A stretch of DNA of 64,000 nt from assembly GCA_002353825.1 (NCBI GenBank), contig DEKJ01000035.1, positions 1 to 64,000 of the forward strand, written 5' to 3'. Made by a program: the position numbers and the translations under genes. Shown here in pieces: positions 1 to 9,694 of this stretch. Position 1 is the stretch's first letter. Each line of letters begins with the position of its first letter. The notes below the pieces were generated by a model. That model made no database searches. It was not told the DNA's origin and worked only from the letters and a program-made list of their open reading frames with translations. The stretch is from Prevotella sp. UBA2725 (lineage in GTDB: Bacteria > Bacteroidota > Bacteroidia > Bacteroidales > Bacteroidaceae).

Positions 1-40
1 GTTGTCAACCGTACAGCTCGAAATGTTTCACGGTAGTAGC

Positions 41-106
41 GATTCAACAGTAATCGCGGGTCGATTCAATCGTAATCAAAGTACGATTCAACCGTAATCG
101 CAAGCA
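41..106. repeat. 22-bp-period intergenic array upstream of nrdA
   Basis: Three imperfect units begin at 41, 63 and 85, each starting gattcaa followed by (c/t)(c/a)gtaatc, so the period is exactly 22 bp. The word tgtttcacg flanks the array on both sides (24-32 and 111-119). The same 22-bp spacing occurs in the arrays at 23423 and 60941. Function is unknown; it could be a protein-binding array or a dispersed intergenic repeat family. Confidence 0.7.
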
Positions 107-228
107 GAGATGTTTCACGCGCTAGTTTCAATTCATGCACATGTGGATATTTAAAAGTTCTAATAGCTTATTTATCAATGCATTACAAACTAAAGACTAA
201 GAAAAAGGCTCTTAGGCCCGAAAAACTA

Positions 229-259
229 TTGCGTCAATGAGATTTTCTTTGTACCTTTG
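229..259 (+). promoter_or_regulatory. Bacteroidota-type promoter of nrdAB
   Basis: A TTG (-33 element) at 229-231 is followed after 20 bases by TACCTTTG (-7 element) at 252-259. This puts the transcript start near 265, downstream of a possible ATG at 237, and so argues that the nrdA start is the later ATG at 318. Confidence 0.75.
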
Positions 260-317
260 CAAAACCTATTTGGTACAGTATAGATTACAAAATTACAAAT
301 TATCTAAATTCAGAAAG

Positions 318-2867
318 ATGAACGACAACAATAGCGCAGAATATCTCTTCACGATCCTCAAGCGCAACGGTTCACACGAGGACTATGACGGTCAGAAGAT
401 AGCCAATGCCATAAGAAAAAGCTTTGTCTCGACAGGACAGACGATCGAGGATGCTGAGCTGGAGGCAATCGTCGAAACGGTAGGCAACATGCTCGACGCC
501 GATGAGACGCTCCGCGAGGTGGAGCATATCCAGGACCTCGTAGAACAGCAGCTCATGAAACGTGGTCACTACGCTGAGGCCAAGAGCTATATTCTCTTCC
601 GCAACAAGCGTACAGAACAGCGTCATCTCCTGAACCGGCTTGCTGCACTGATGGGTGGCAACGGAATTGACGAGGTACTTAAAGGTATCGCCAAGGATTT
701 TACCGATTCACAGTATTCATTGAATGTTCTTGCAGAGAAGGAAGGCAGCATGGATAAATCGACAATGGATGCACGCCGTCGGCTCTCGTCTTTCATTACG
801 GCTGCTGTCGAACTGACCACAACCGATGCACCCCAGTGGGAGTTCATTGCCGCGCGTTTGCTTGACTTCCAGCTTAAGCGCGAAATCCATTCTCTGGAGC
901 AAAAGGAGGGTTTCGACAGTTTTTATGAGAAGATTAGTTTTCTTACTTCTCAAGGACTCTACGGAGACTATATTCTCAAGGCATATAGCGAAGAGGAGAT
1001 CAATGAGGCTGCAAGCTATATCGACGATGATCGCGACAAGCTCATCAACTATTCCGGTCTTGACCTGCTCATGAAGCGCTACTTGCTTCATACCTTTGAC
1101 CATCAGGTGGTAGAGACGGTGCAGGAGATGTTCTTAGGCATTGCGTTGCACCTCGCCTTGAAGGAGCCTAAGGATCGGATGATGTGGGTACGGAAGTTCT
1201 ACGACATGCTCAGTACGCTGCAGGTGACGATGGCTACCCCTTCCCTCGCCAATGCGCGCAAGCCGCTCCATCAGTTGTCGAGCTGCTTCATTGACACGGT
1301 CCCCGACTCGCTTGAAGGCATCTACAGGAGCATCGACAACTTTGCGCAGGTGAGCAAATACGGTGGTGGAATGGGACTCTACTTCGGAAAGGTGCGCGCT
1401 GTGGGTGGCCGTATCCGCGGTTTCAAAGGTGCTGCGGGAGGCGTGGTGCGCTGGCTTCGACTCGTCAACGATACGGCAGTGGCTGTCGACCAGCTTGGTG
1501 TGCGTCAGGGAGCCGTAGCTGTATACCTTGATGTGTGGCACAAGGACCTGCCCGAGTTTCTTCAGATCAGAACCAACAATGGCGATGACCGCATGAAAGC
1601 ACACGATATCTTCCCAGCTGTCTGCTATCCTAACCTCTTCTGGAAGATGGCTTCGGAGGACCTTAACCAGCAGTGGGCGATGTTCTGTCCCAATGAGATA
1701 TGGCTTACAAAGGGCTATCACCTCGAGGATTATTACGGCGAGGAATGGGAGAAGCGCTACTTGGATTGTGTCGCTGACACACGGCTAACTCGCCGCACGA
1801 TGACGATCAAGGACATTATCCGTCTCATCCTTCGCTCTGCTGTGGAGACAGGTACTCCGTTCTGCTTCAACCGTGACACGGTGAACCGCGCTAATCCAAA
1901 TAAGCACAAGGGCATCATCTATTGTTCCAACCTCTGCACGGAGATTGCACAGAACATGAGCGCCATCTCAGAGGCAGAGACAGAGGTCAAGCAGGTCAAC
2001 GGTGAGACAGTCGTCGTGAGAACTGTAAAGCCGGGCGACTTCGTGGTCTGCAATCTGGCAAGCCTCTCCCTCGGTCATATCAATCTTGAAGACAATGATC
2101 AGCTTCGCGATGTCGTGCGCACGGCTGTGAGGGCTCTTGACAATGTCATTGACCTCAACTTTTATCCGTTGCCTTTCGCGGAGATCACGAACCAGCAGTA
2201 TCGGAGTATCGGTCTCGGTGTGAGCGGCTATCACCATGCCCTTGCCAAGCGGCGTATCAAATGGGAAAGTGACAAGCACCTTGCCTTTGCCGATGATGTG
2301 TTTGAGCGTATCAACCAGGCGGCTATCGAGGCAAGTTCTGATTTGGCTGCTGAGCGAGGCAGCTATGCGTTCTTTGAAGGCAGCGAGTGGCAGACCGGCG
2401 AATATTTTGACCGCCGCGATTATCATTCAGATGCATGGAAGGCGCTGCGTGAGAAGGTGGCTCGTCAGGGCATGCGCAATGCTTATCTCTTGGCTATTGC
2501 GCCGACAAGCAGTACGGGTATCATCGCTGGTACGACGGCGGGTGTCGACCCTATCATGAAACGTTTCTTCTTAGAGGAGAAGAAAGGATCGATGCTGCCA
2601 CGTGTGGCGCCCGAGCTCAACGATGCCACTTACTGGATGTACAAGAGCGCATATCTTATCGACCAGGAATGGAGCATGCGGGCTGCCGGTGTGCGTCAGC
2701 GGCATATCGACCAGGCGCAGAGCGTCAACCTTTATATCACTACTGAGTTTACAATGCGCAAACTTCTCAACCTCTATCTCACGGCATGGAAGAGTGGCGT
2801 CAAGACCATCTACTATGTCCGCAGCAAATCATTGGAGGTAGAAGAATGTGAGAGCTGTGCAAGCTAA
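318..2867 (+). CDS. nrdA: ribonucleoside-diphosphate reductase, alpha subunit (class Ia)
   Basis: Catalytic large subunit of aerobic class I ribonucleotide reductase, which reduces ribonucleoside diphosphates to deoxyribonucleotides in the cytoplasm with NrdB. The 849-residue product starts with an ATP-cone (about residues 10-100; LKRNG, YDGQKI). Conserved elements follow: the SCFIDT cysteine, the N-x-C-x-E triad in SNLCTEI, the second redox cysteine in VVCNLASLSLG, the substrate/phosphate loop APTSSTGIIAGTT, and a C-terminal cysteine pair (CESC). I chose the ATG at 318 over one at 237 because 237 lies inside the promoter and the extra 27 residues are not family-like. nrdB follows immediately, so the two are co-transcribed. 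Confidence 0.95.
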   Translation: MNDNNSAEYLFTILKRNGSHEDYDGQKIANAIRKSFVSTGQTIEDAELEAIVETVGNMLDADETLREVEHIQDLVEQQLMKRGHYAEAKSYILFRNKRTEQRHLLNRLAALMGGNGIDEVLKGIAKDFTDSQYSLNVLAEKEGSMDKSTMDARRRLSSFITAAVELTTTDAPQWEFIAARLLDFQLKREIHSLEQKEGFDSFYEKISFLTSQGLYGDYILKAYSEEEINEAASYIDDDRDKLINYSGLDLLMKRYLLHTFDHQVVETVQEMFLGIALHLALKEPKDRMMWVRKFYDMLSTLQVTMATPSLANARKPLHQLSSCFIDTVPDSLEGIYRSIDNFAQVSKYGGGMGLYFGKVRAVGGRIRGFKGAAGGVVRWLRLVNDTAVAVDQLGVRQGAVAVYLDVWHKDLPEFLQIRTNNGDDRMKAHDIFPAVCYPNLFWKMASEDLNQQWAMFCPNEIWLTKGYHLEDYYGEEWEKRYLDCVADTRLTRRTMTIKDIIRLILRSAVETGTPFCFNRDTVNRANPNKHKGIIYCSNLCTEIAQNMSAISEAETEVKQVNGETVVVRTVKPGDFVVCNLASLSLGHINLEDNDQLRDVVRTAVRALDNVIDLNFYPLPFAEITNQQYRSIGLGVSGYHHALAKRRIKWESDKHLAFADDVFERINQAAIEASSDLAAERGSYAFFEGSEWQTGEYFDRRDYHSDAWKALREKVARQGMRNAYLLAIAPTSSTGIIAGTTAGVDPIMKRFFLEEKKGSMLPRVAPELNDATYWMYKSAYLIDQEWSMRAAGVRQRHIDQAQSVNLYITTEFTMRKLLNLYLTAWKSGVKTIYYVRSKSLEVEECESCAS

Positions 2868-2874
2868 GAAAAAT

Positions 2875-3921
2875 ATGAATAACACAATTTCCCGTAACGC
2901 GCTTTTTAATCCGAATGGCGACACGGACCTTCGGAAGCGCAGAATGATTGGTGGAAACTCCACCAATCTCAATGACTTCAACAACGTAAAGTATGCCTGG
3001 ACAAGCGACTGGTACCGTCAGGCGATGAACAACTTCTGGATTCCGGAGGAGATCAATCTTGCTCAGGACATCAAGGATTATCCGCATCTTGAACCGGCTG
3101 AGCGAAAGGCTTACGACAAGATCCTCAGTTTCCTCGTCTTTCTCGACTCTCTGCAGAGCAACAACCTTCCGTGTGTGAGCGAGTATATCACGGCCAATGA
3201 GGTGAACCTTTGTCTTCATATACAAGACTTCCAGGAGTGCGTGCATAGTCAGAGCTATAGCTATATGCTCGACTCTATCTGTAGTCCTGAGGAGCGCAAC
3301 GACATTCTCTATCAGTGGAAGACGGACGAGCATCTGCTGCGTCGCAACACCTTTATCGGCGATTGCTACAATGAGTTTCATGACAATCCTAACAAGCTCT
3401 CGTTCATGAAAACGCTCATTGCCAACTTCATCTTGGAAGGTATCTACTTCTACAGTGGTTTCATGTTCTTCTACAATCTCAGCCGCAACGGTAAGATGCC
3501 GGGCTCTGCGCAGGAGATCAGATATATCAACCGCGACGAGAACACTCATCTGTGGCTCTTTCGAAACATCATCCGCGAACTGGAGAAAGAGGAACCGGAG
3601 ATGTTCACGCCTGAGAAGGTGGAGCTTTACAAACAGATGATGCTTGAGGGTGTTCGTCAGGAGATTGATTGGGGACAGTATGTCATCGGTGACGAAATTC
3701 AGGGTCTCTCTTCGAAGATGGTGTCCGACTATATCCGCTATCTTGGCAACCTTCGTTGGCATAGTCTTGGCTTCGGCTATCTCTTCGAGGACAACCGCAA
3801 GGAGCCCGAGAACATGCAATGGGTGGGTCTCTACTCCAACGCTAACATGGTCAAAACCGATTTCTTCGAAGCCAAGAGCACAGCTTACGCTAAGAGCAGC
3901 ACGATCGTGGATGATCTATGA
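2875..3921 (+). CDS. nrdB: ribonucleoside-diphosphate reductase, beta subunit (class Ia)
   Basis: Radical-generating small subunit that partners NrdA. The 348-residue ferritin-like protein keeps the first metal ligand in FLDSLQ, the E-x-x-H pair and the radical tyrosine in ECVHSQSY, and the second-half ligands in DENTHL. The presence of that tyrosine supports a tyrosyl-radical class Ia enzyme and not a class Ic one. The start is uncertain: an upstream GTG at 2848 overlaps the end of nrdA and has GGAGG ahead of it, while the ATG at 2875, seven bases after the nrdA stop, gives a family-like N-terminus. The 3' end overlaps the convergent phosphatase gene by 32 bp. Confidence 0.94.
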   Translation: MNNTISRNALFNPNGDTDLRKRRMIGGNSTNLNDFNNVKYAWTSDWYRQAMNNFWIPEEINLAQDIKDYPHLEPAERKAYDKILSFLVFLDSLQSNNLPCVSEYITANEVNLCLHIQDFQECVHSQSYSYMLDSICSPEERNDILYQWKTDEHLLRRNTFIGDCYNEFHDNPNKLSFMKTLIANFILEGIYFYSGFMFFYNLSRNGKMPGSAQEIRYINRDENTHLWLFRNIIRELEKEEPEMFTPEKVELYKQMMLEGVRQEIDWGQYVIGDEIQGLSSKMVSDYIRYLGNLRWHSLGFGYLFEDNRKEPENMQWVGLYSNANMVKTDFFEAKSTAYAKSSTIVDDL

Positions 3922-4522
3922 TCGCATCCGGCTTGGCAGCGAGTAGCTCTTCCCTCGTTCCGTTGCCCCATGTCACCGCACATGTCTTGGTGCCGGCATT
4001 GCGCCCCATGAGAATGTCGTAAGGAGCATCACCGATGACAATGGCTTGCTGTGGCTCGAAATGAAGGCGGGAGAGGATGAGGTTGACGGGCTCCGGGTCA
4101 GGCTTGGCATTCACAACATCATCCGCTCCGACAATAGCCGAGAAGAGATCTGTGATGCCGAAGTCGGCTACCAATCCATCAAGCGACTCATGGCGTCGGC
4201 TGCTTGCAATGGCAAGCGTGTTGCCTTCGGTATGGAGTCGCTTCAACGTCTCTATGACACCCGGGAAGGGCTTGACGGCTCCCGGCACGTTGTTTATCTT
4301 GAAGATTTTCCGATACACCTCAGCGCATGCCTCGCTCTGCTTCGCATCAAGATGGGCAGAGACCGCAAAGCACTGATCTAAGGGCAAGCCTATCGTCGCG
4401 ATACATGCCTCTGTACTTGGTCGCTGGATACCCATCTTGTCAAAGGTATCCATCATGGTCTTGACGATCAGTCCGCGACTGTCGCCTAATGTTCCGTCAA
4501 AATCAAAAATGTATAATCGCAT
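3890..4522 (-). CDS. HAD-superfamily phosphatase, phosphoglycolate phosphatase-like
   Basis: A 210-residue HAD hydrolase. Motif I is DFDGTLGD near the N-terminus (nucleophile Asp and acid Asp), motif II is the serine in ASSRR, motif III the lysine in NAKPDPEP, and motif IV is GDAPYD. Size and sequence fit the Gph/PpaX phosphoglycolate or pyrophosphate phosphatase group, but the exact substrate cannot be read from sequence. Its last 32 bases overlap the end of nrdB in antisense. It lies 6 bp downstream of the large glycosyltransferase gene on the same strand and is probably read from that promoter. Confidence 0.85.
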   Translation of the reverse strand: MRLYIFDFDGTLGDSRGLIVKTMMDTFDKMGIQRPSTEACIATIGLPLDQCFAVSAHLDAKQSEACAEVYRKIFKINNVPGAVKPFPGVIETLKRLHTEGNTLAIASSRRHESLDGLVADFGITDLFSAIVGADDVVNAKPDPEPVNLILSRLHFEPQQAIVIGDAPYDILMGRNAGTKTCAVTWGNGTREELLAAKPDAIIDHPRSCCS

Positions 4523-4528
4523 TTGTTT

Positions 4529-7500
4529 TTATTTTTGCAGCGCCACATCTCCCGTCCGTTTCAGTACACCCCACTGTTGCAGTTCGCCCTTGATAGCCTT
4601 GAGATAACTCTTGAAGAGGACGTAGTACATGATCCAACGGTAGAAGAAGCGCTGGGGAATGATCCATAACAATACCCACAACTTCTCATGCTCGAAGAGG
4701 TAAGCCATGATGCTCACGCTGGCATCCACGGCGAGGAAGAGCAGATAGTAAGCAAGAATCTGCATGACGTTGCCGGAGAAGAGACCAATGAACATCATCA
4801 CATCAGCCAAAGGAGAGAAGGTCGGGATGATATATTGGAAGACAAGCATGTTTGGCATTGCCCACAAGCCGAAACCCTTCTTCTTTGCATTGAAGAGTGA
4901 TGAACGATGTTTCCAGAAGGTCTGCATGACACCGAAGCACCAGCGCACGCGTTGTTTGACAAACTGTGATACTTTCTCAGGAGCTTCGGTCATAGCCACG
5001 GCAAAGTTCTCGTTCTCAATGACGTAGCCACTCTCAATGATGCGCATCGTCAGGTCGCAGTCCTCTGCCAGGGTGTCGGTAGCGAGTCCTCCGGCTTTCA
5101 CGATGGCCTCTTTGCGGAAAGCTCCGATAGCACCTGGCACCACAGTGATGGCGTTGATATAAGAGTAAGCCATACGGTCGAAGTTCTGACTCGTCGTATA
5201 CTCGATGGCCTGCCAGTGCGTAAGCATGTTACACTCGTTGCCTACCTTCACGTTTCCTGCCACGGCTCCGATGCGATGATCTTTGTCGATGAGGAAATGC
5301 TGCATGAGCTTGCTCACGGCATCAGGCTTCAGTTGTGTATCTGCATCGATGCAGACCACAAACTCGGAGTCAGTATGAGAGATACCGTAGTTGAGTGCTG
5401 AGGCCTTGCCTCCATTGGGCTTGCCAAGAATATGCACCTTCGCATTGCCGTCGAAAGCCTGATGCACGCGCTCTAAGGTGTGGTCCTTACTGCCATCGTC
5501 GACGAAGAAGATATTGAAGTTGGGATAGTCCTCTTTCAGTAGCGTTTCCACGGTGCGCACTGCGTTCACCTCTTCGTTATAAGCCGGAACGATAATCGAC
5601 ACCATCGGTGCATTGTCCTTCGTTAGTGCTGGATAATGGCGGCAGCGCTCCTTGCGCTTCTCCATGACCATGAGGTAATACATGAAGGCGAGGCGCATGA
5701 ATCCAAGTACGATGAAGACGACGAACAGTGCAGTGAGGAAGTCGGTGATATGATAGATGAGCTCCGCCAGCGTGAGGTTGATCTGCATGGCATAGTAAGT
5801 TCTTCCCTTGGGTACGGGTGGCATCAACTGGGCCCGACTCATGCCGAGATACTGTTCCAAAGAGATGAAATGATAACCCTCATGCTGCAAGGTGCTGATT
5901 ATACGTGGCAGTGCGGCTAAGGTCGGCTTACGCGTGATGCCTCCAGCATCGTGGAGCAGGATGATGTGACCGTCACCCCGATGAACACCCTCGATGACAC
6001 GGCGGTAGATCTCATTTGCGGAGATTCCCGGTTGCCAGTCGTTAGGGTCCACCTCTTCACCCACGAAGAGATAGTTGCGGCGGCTCGCGAGGATCATCGG
6101 CTCAATTTCCTCATGCTGTGTCGGGTCTGCATCGGCATTGTAAGGCGCACGGAAAAGGATTGTGCTCTGACCCGTCACACTCTCCAAGAGCATGCGCGTG
6201 AGCTTCAGCTCTGCATAAGTGCGGTTGTCAGAGTTCTCAATCATGTTGTGGTGCGTGAATGTGTGGTTGCCGATGGTGAAGCCCTCTTTGTAGACTTTCT
6301 TTACGAGTGGGAGGTTTTTCTCCATCTGTAAGCCCACCATGAAGAAAGCAGCAGGTGCATGATACTTTTTCAAGGTCTTCAGTACATGAGGCGTCCAGCG
6401 ATAGTCAGGGCCATCATCGAAGGTGAGCAACAAGTCTTTGGGTCCACAGTGACCGAGTTTCGTGACGGTATAGGTGGAAGGCAAGCTCAGATACTTCTCT
6501 TCAGAGATGAGCATATCGTTGGGATCCATGGCGAGCCGAATCTTGCCCTGCTTCGGCTCTGACTCCACATCCATGACCTCACCGGTGCCAACGAAGTTAA
6601 CATCATCATAGCCAGTGAGTTTCATGACCTTGTTCATATTCCATTTTTTCACCTTCTCCCAGGCCAAGTCCTTGCCGAAGAAGTTCCACAGACGATGGTC
6701 CTCGGTACCGAGACGCCATACACCGAAGCCCGCGAGATGATAAGTTACACCGAAGCGCATGATGTTGAACAGTGTAGCGGCATCATTGAAATAGACCTGA
6801 TGATACTGATTGTCATCATCATAGTAAGAGAATGACAGACCGTATGAATCATCGTTGAACTGGATCTGTGCACCTGCATCGAGGGCAGAGGCGATCGTCT
6901 GATCGAAAGATACAGTAGTAGCCTGGTCTCCTTCTGGCCAGTCGTAGCCATAGGCAGCAAGACCGAGCACAAGCTTATCGTTGGGGATATTCTTCGCCGC
7001 CCAGTCAGTAGCGCGCTCCACCCAGTGCTGTGCACTGATGTCACCTGGCTTGCTGTCGGTGTTATGCTCATCGTAAGCCATGAGGAAGAGATAGTCGTTG
7101 TATCGGGCGAGCGGTTGCATGTCGTAGTCGTCGTTGAACGGCTCTACATCCTGCGTGACATACATGTCGTTGTCGTGGAAAAGAATGGAGAGTTCCTTGA
7201 CGAAGTTGGTCAACAGCGCATTGTCGTTGATGGATAATTCCTCAAGGTCGAGGTTGATACCCTGGAAATGATTGTCGTGGCAGAATGTGAGCAGAGTGTT
7301 GACAAATTGTTTACGCAACTTGGCATTGCTCATGATTCTTCCGATGCCTTCGGGGCGAAAGGCGTCATCGTAGTTGTTGGTCAGCATGGGGAGGATAGGT
7401 ATTCCTGCACGATGCATGATTGCCAAGGCTTTCTTGTCAACTCGTGTCTCGAGCTTGCATGTCTTGGGGTTGATGAAGAGCCATTCGGGAATGACCATAT

Positions 7501-7933
7501 TGAGGTTCTTCATGTTCTGCCTGAGCGAGTGCTTGGCATGCTGGTCCCAGTTGACGTACCAGGCTGCTCGCACTCCCATGCGTGGATCTGTCCACTCATT
7601 GATATATTTTTGTGTGAGACCTTTGCCATGACCTACGAAACGATGGCGTTTGTCATATTGTTTCTGGTAAGTATTGTGCATGTGCTTTTCGAGGATGTTG
7701 TCGCGCAGTGCACGATAAGTTTTCGAAAGCTTGGTGTCTCGCATTAAAGGCTTCGAGGCTGACATCACTCCACGATAGTCGTGACGGAAGGGCATGCTTG
7801 GGCTCCCCTCCATAAAAAACATGGTTACGAATACAATCAAAAGCAAGGCAATGATGGTTGCGAAAAACCGCATTGTCCACTTGAATCTCATCCACCGGCG
7901 GCGTGAGTCGGTCTGGAATACTTGCTTGCTCAT
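4529..7933 (-). CDS. three-domain membrane enzyme: GH18-like + NodB deacetylase + GT2 synthase
   Basis: A 1134-residue protein combining three glycan-active modules. A transmembrane helix (about 20-40) precedes a GH18-like domain (about 95-430; GINLDLEEL carries the catalytic-type acidic motif). A NodB/CE4 polysaccharide deacetylase follows (about 500-690; TFDDGPD, HTFTHHN, RAPYN, LLHDAG). Then come membrane helices and a processive GT2 domain (about 770-1010; VDDGSKD, DADT, AEDCDLT, QRVRWCFG) and C-terminal helices. GT2 enzymes with QxxRW polymerise and export polysaccharide; the extracellular modules would deacetylate and trim it. The combination recalls PgaC plus PgaB (poly-N-acetylglucosamine) in one chain; the polymer itself is inferred. 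Confidence 0.85.
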   Translation of the reverse strand: MSKQVFQTDSRRRWMRFKWTMRFFATIIALLLIVFVTMFFMEGSPSMPFRHDYRGVMSASKPLMRDTKLSKTYRALRDNILEKHMHNTYQKQYDKRHRFVGHGKGLTQKYINEWTDPRMGVRAAWYVNWDQHAKHSLRQNMKNLNMVIPEWLFINPKTCKLETRVDKKALAIMHRAGIPILPMLTNNYDDAFRPEGIGRIMSNAKLRKQFVNTLLTFCHDNHFQGINLDLEELSINDNALLTNFVKELSILFHDNDMYVTQDVEPFNDDYDMQPLARYNDYLFLMAYDEHNTDSKPGDISAQHWVERATDWAAKNIPNDKLVLGLAAYGYDWPEGDQATTVSFDQTIASALDAGAQIQFNDDSYGLSFSYYDDDNQYHQVYFNDAATLFNIMRFGVTYHLAGFGVWRLGTEDHRLWNFFGKDLAWEKVKKWNMNKVMKLTGYDDVNFVGTGEVMDVESEPKQGKIRLAMDPNDMLISEEKYLSLPSTYTVTKLGHCGPKDLLLTFDDGPDYRWTPHVLKTLKKYHAPAAFFMVGLQMEKNLPLVKKVYKEGFTIGNHTFTHHNMIENSDNRTYAELKLTRMLLESVTGQSTILFRAPYNADADPTQHEEIEPMILASRRNYLFVGEEVDPNDWQPGISANEIYRRVIEGVHRGDGHIILLHDAGGITRKPTLAALPRIISTLQHEGYHFISLEQYLGMSRAQLMPPVPKGRTYYAMQINLTLAELIYHITDFLTALFVVFIVLGFMRLAFMYYLMVMEKRKERCRHYPALTKDNAPMVSIIVPAYNEEVNAVRTVETLLKEDYPNFNIFFVDDGSKDHTLERVHQAFDGNAKVHILGKPNGGKASALNYGISHTDSEFVVCIDADTQLKPDAVSKLMQHFLIDKDHRIGAVAGNVKVGNECNMLTHWQAIEYTTSQNFDRMAYSYINAITVVPGAIGAFRKEAIVKAGGLATDTLAEDCDLTMRIIESGYVIENENFAVAMTEAPEKVSQFVKQRVRWCFGVMQTFWKHRSSLFNAKKKGFGLWAMPNMLVFQYIIPTFSPLADVMMFIGLFSGNVMQILAYYLLFLAVDASVSIMAYLFEHEKLWVLLWIIPQRFFYRWIMYYVLFKSYLKAIKGELQQWGVLKRTGDVALQK

Positions 7934-7975
7934 ATTATCCTATGATTACAATCTTCTTTGAGCTAATTTGCGGTG

Positions 7976-8010
7976 CAAAGGTAACCTATTCTCATTGTGC
8001 GAGATACAAA
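7976..8010 (-). promoter_or_regulatory. promoter of the GH18-NodB-GT2 gene
   Basis: On the minus strand TACCTTTG (complement of 7976-7983) is preceded by TTTG (complement of 8007-8010) at a spacing of 23 bases, somewhat longer than the usual 19-20. It lies about 45 bases upstream of the start codon at 7933. No other candidate is seen in 7934-8099. Confidence 0.5.
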
Positions 8011-8099
8011 GAATAGTGTAAAAATGATTAATCGCAGATTAAAAAGCTATAACCTTGAAGAATGGTGAAAAATCACATAATCACAAAATCGCAGTCACA

Positions 8100-9449
8100 T
8101 TAAGACACTTCAACATAATACTTCCGGTCAAGCTTTCCGTTGTAGGTATGTCGGATGACATTGGTCTCTTCGAAGATGCGGGGAACCTTATAACTCTCAA
8201 GCCGTGCAGCAATGAACATTGCGAGATCACGCTTGCTTAGCGTCGCGCCCTCTTTTACGACATAGAGCAGTTTAATCGTTTCACCGAAGATTGGCGACAC
8301 GGTGTGGAAGCAGATGCAATCTTTAATAACAGGACAAGCCAAAGCTACATTCTCTACTTCCTCCGGTGATACTTTGTATCCGCCGATATTAATGACATTG
8401 TTGTTGCGTCCTTTGATATGAAGATTGCCGGTTGCATCTATTGCTCCTAAATCTGATGTGAATACGGTGTCATCGTGATATACGGAGTCGGTAAGCGCTG
8501 GGTCGTTGAGATAGCCGCTCATCAGCGTCTCACCTTTGCATGCGATCGTATGGTCTGGGTTAATGAAAAAGGAGGAATGAGGCATTGGCTGTCCCACACA
8601 CCCGGCAACAGTCGGTTGGCGGTTAAAATCATAGGTGCTGATGATTCCTGTCTCCGTAGATGCATAGGTATTGTACAACCGGGCGTGAGGAAGTTGAGCG
8701 CAGAGCGATTCCATGTCTGATTGTGACAAGGCTGCGCCACCGGTCTCGATAAAATCTATTTTATCAACGAGTTGTCCCAAGCGATCTTTCGCAGATAGCA
8801 GAAGAATACGGATACTGGCGGGTACGAGGAAAGTAGCGAACATATGACTGGGATAGTTGAAAGCCTGAAAGAATGCATTGATATCCTTCATGCCATCCAA
8901 CAGGATGAGGGTCCCGCCTTGGATAAGCACTGGCCATAACTTTGAAAGACAACCGAAGTGATTCAAAGGCCCGCAGATGACGAAGACGGTGTCGGAACTG
9001 TAGCCTTGAGCTTGTATAAGGTTGTCGGTATCAGCAAGTAGAGCACGCTGACTGATCATCACGCCTTTCTGAGCACCTGTAGAACCAGTAGTGAAGAGAA
9101 TATCAGCAATGGTCTCCAAAGGTTGATCCTCATCCGACTTAATTTGTGTGTTTTTCAGTGACTTGGAAAACTCTTGAAAGCGCTTATCAGGCATGTCTTT
9201 CTCCAACGGAACCGCGATGGCTCCAATTCTATGTACAGCCAAATAGGTCACGATAAAATCGGGAGTAGGATATGCTTTCAGTGCATAGAGTTGTCCTTCC
9301 CCTACTCCATCGTTTTTCAGTTGCGCACATTGGTCACATACTTGCGCCCAGAGCTGAGCGTAAGAGATGACGGAATCGTTGTATACGATCGCAGCCTTTT
9401 CCGGTGTTGCGGTGGCATGCTGATGTACGTAGTCTTCCAGTGTTTTCAC
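8100..9449 (-). CDS. AMP-binding acyl/aryl ligase (ANL superfamily)
   Basis: A 449-residue adenylate-forming enzyme, expected to activate a carboxylic acid with ATP and load it onto CoA or the neighbouring carrier protein. The P-loop-like A3 motif is FTTGSTGAQKG, the A5 motif is YASTETG, and the C-terminal hinge region carries TSDLGAID and KGRNNNVINIGG. It is slightly shorter than typical ANL ligases, as seen for ligases in aryl-polyene loci. Its start overlaps the preceding ACP stop by 4 bp (ATGA), so the two are translationally coupled. It is the last gene of the 22.8-8.1 kb operon and probably provides the starter unit. Confidence 0.85.
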   Translation of the reverse strand: MKTLEDYVHQHATATPEKAAIVYNDSVISYAQLWAQVCDQCAQLKNDGVGEGQLYALKAYPTPDFIVTYLAVHRIGAIAVPLEKDMPDKRFQEFSKSLKNTQIKSDEDQPLETIADILFTTGSTGAQKGVMISQRALLADTDNLIQAQGYSSDTVFVICGPLNHFGCLSKLWPVLIQGGTLILLDGMKDINAFFQAFNYPSHMFATFLVPASIRILLLSAKDRLGQLVDKIDFIETGGAALSQSDMESLCAQLPHARLYNTYASTETGIISTYDFNRQPTVAGCVGQPMPHSSFFINPDHTIACKGETLMSGYLNDPALTDSVYHDDTVFTSDLGAIDATGNLHIKGRNNNVINIGGYKVSPEEVENVALACPVIKDCICFHTVSPIFGETIKLLYVVKEGATLSKRDLAMFIAARLESYKVPRIFEETNVIRHTYNGKLDRKYYVEVS

Positions 9450-9685
9450 CCTTGATTTTGTTTTGATTTCACCAATTCCACCAAGCTGTTGAGGTTCTTG
9501 AAGTTCTTCGGTGTTACATCCGTTGACTCCAAGTCTACGCCATAAGCCTTTGACAAGGTCATGAGGATGGCGGTGATACCCAATGAATCAAGTTCTGCAA
9601 AGAGAAAATCTGAATCGAAGTTGACAAGCGGAAGAATGTCTTCCAACATCTTCTTAATGGTTTCTTTATTTAGTTCTTTTTCCAT
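9446..9685 (-). CDS. acyl carrier protein
   Basis: A 79-residue carrier protein. The phosphopantetheine attachment serine sits in AELDSLGI, embedded in the expected four-helix pattern. It lies between the MMPL exporter (9 bp gap) and the AMP-ligase (4 bp overlap), which suggests that it carries the acyl or aryl group activated by the ligase. It differs clearly from the second carrier protein at 18093. Confidence 0.9.
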   Translation of the reverse strand: MEKELNKETIKKMLEDILPLVNFDSDFLFAELDSLGITAILMTLSKAYGVDLESTDVTPKNFKNLNSLVELVKSKQNQG

Positions 9686-9694
9686 ATCATTTTG

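Noticed and set aside
237..317. Extended N-terminus for NrdA from an ATG at 237
   Set aside because: This ATG overlaps the promoter -7 region and the added residues do not look like the ATP-cone family; the ATG at 318 fits.
1134..1721. Long antisense frame inside nrdA (and similar ones inside other genes, for example 29472-30422)
   Set aside because: These are shadows of strongly biased codon use in the real genes; no promoter, leader or recognisable protein.
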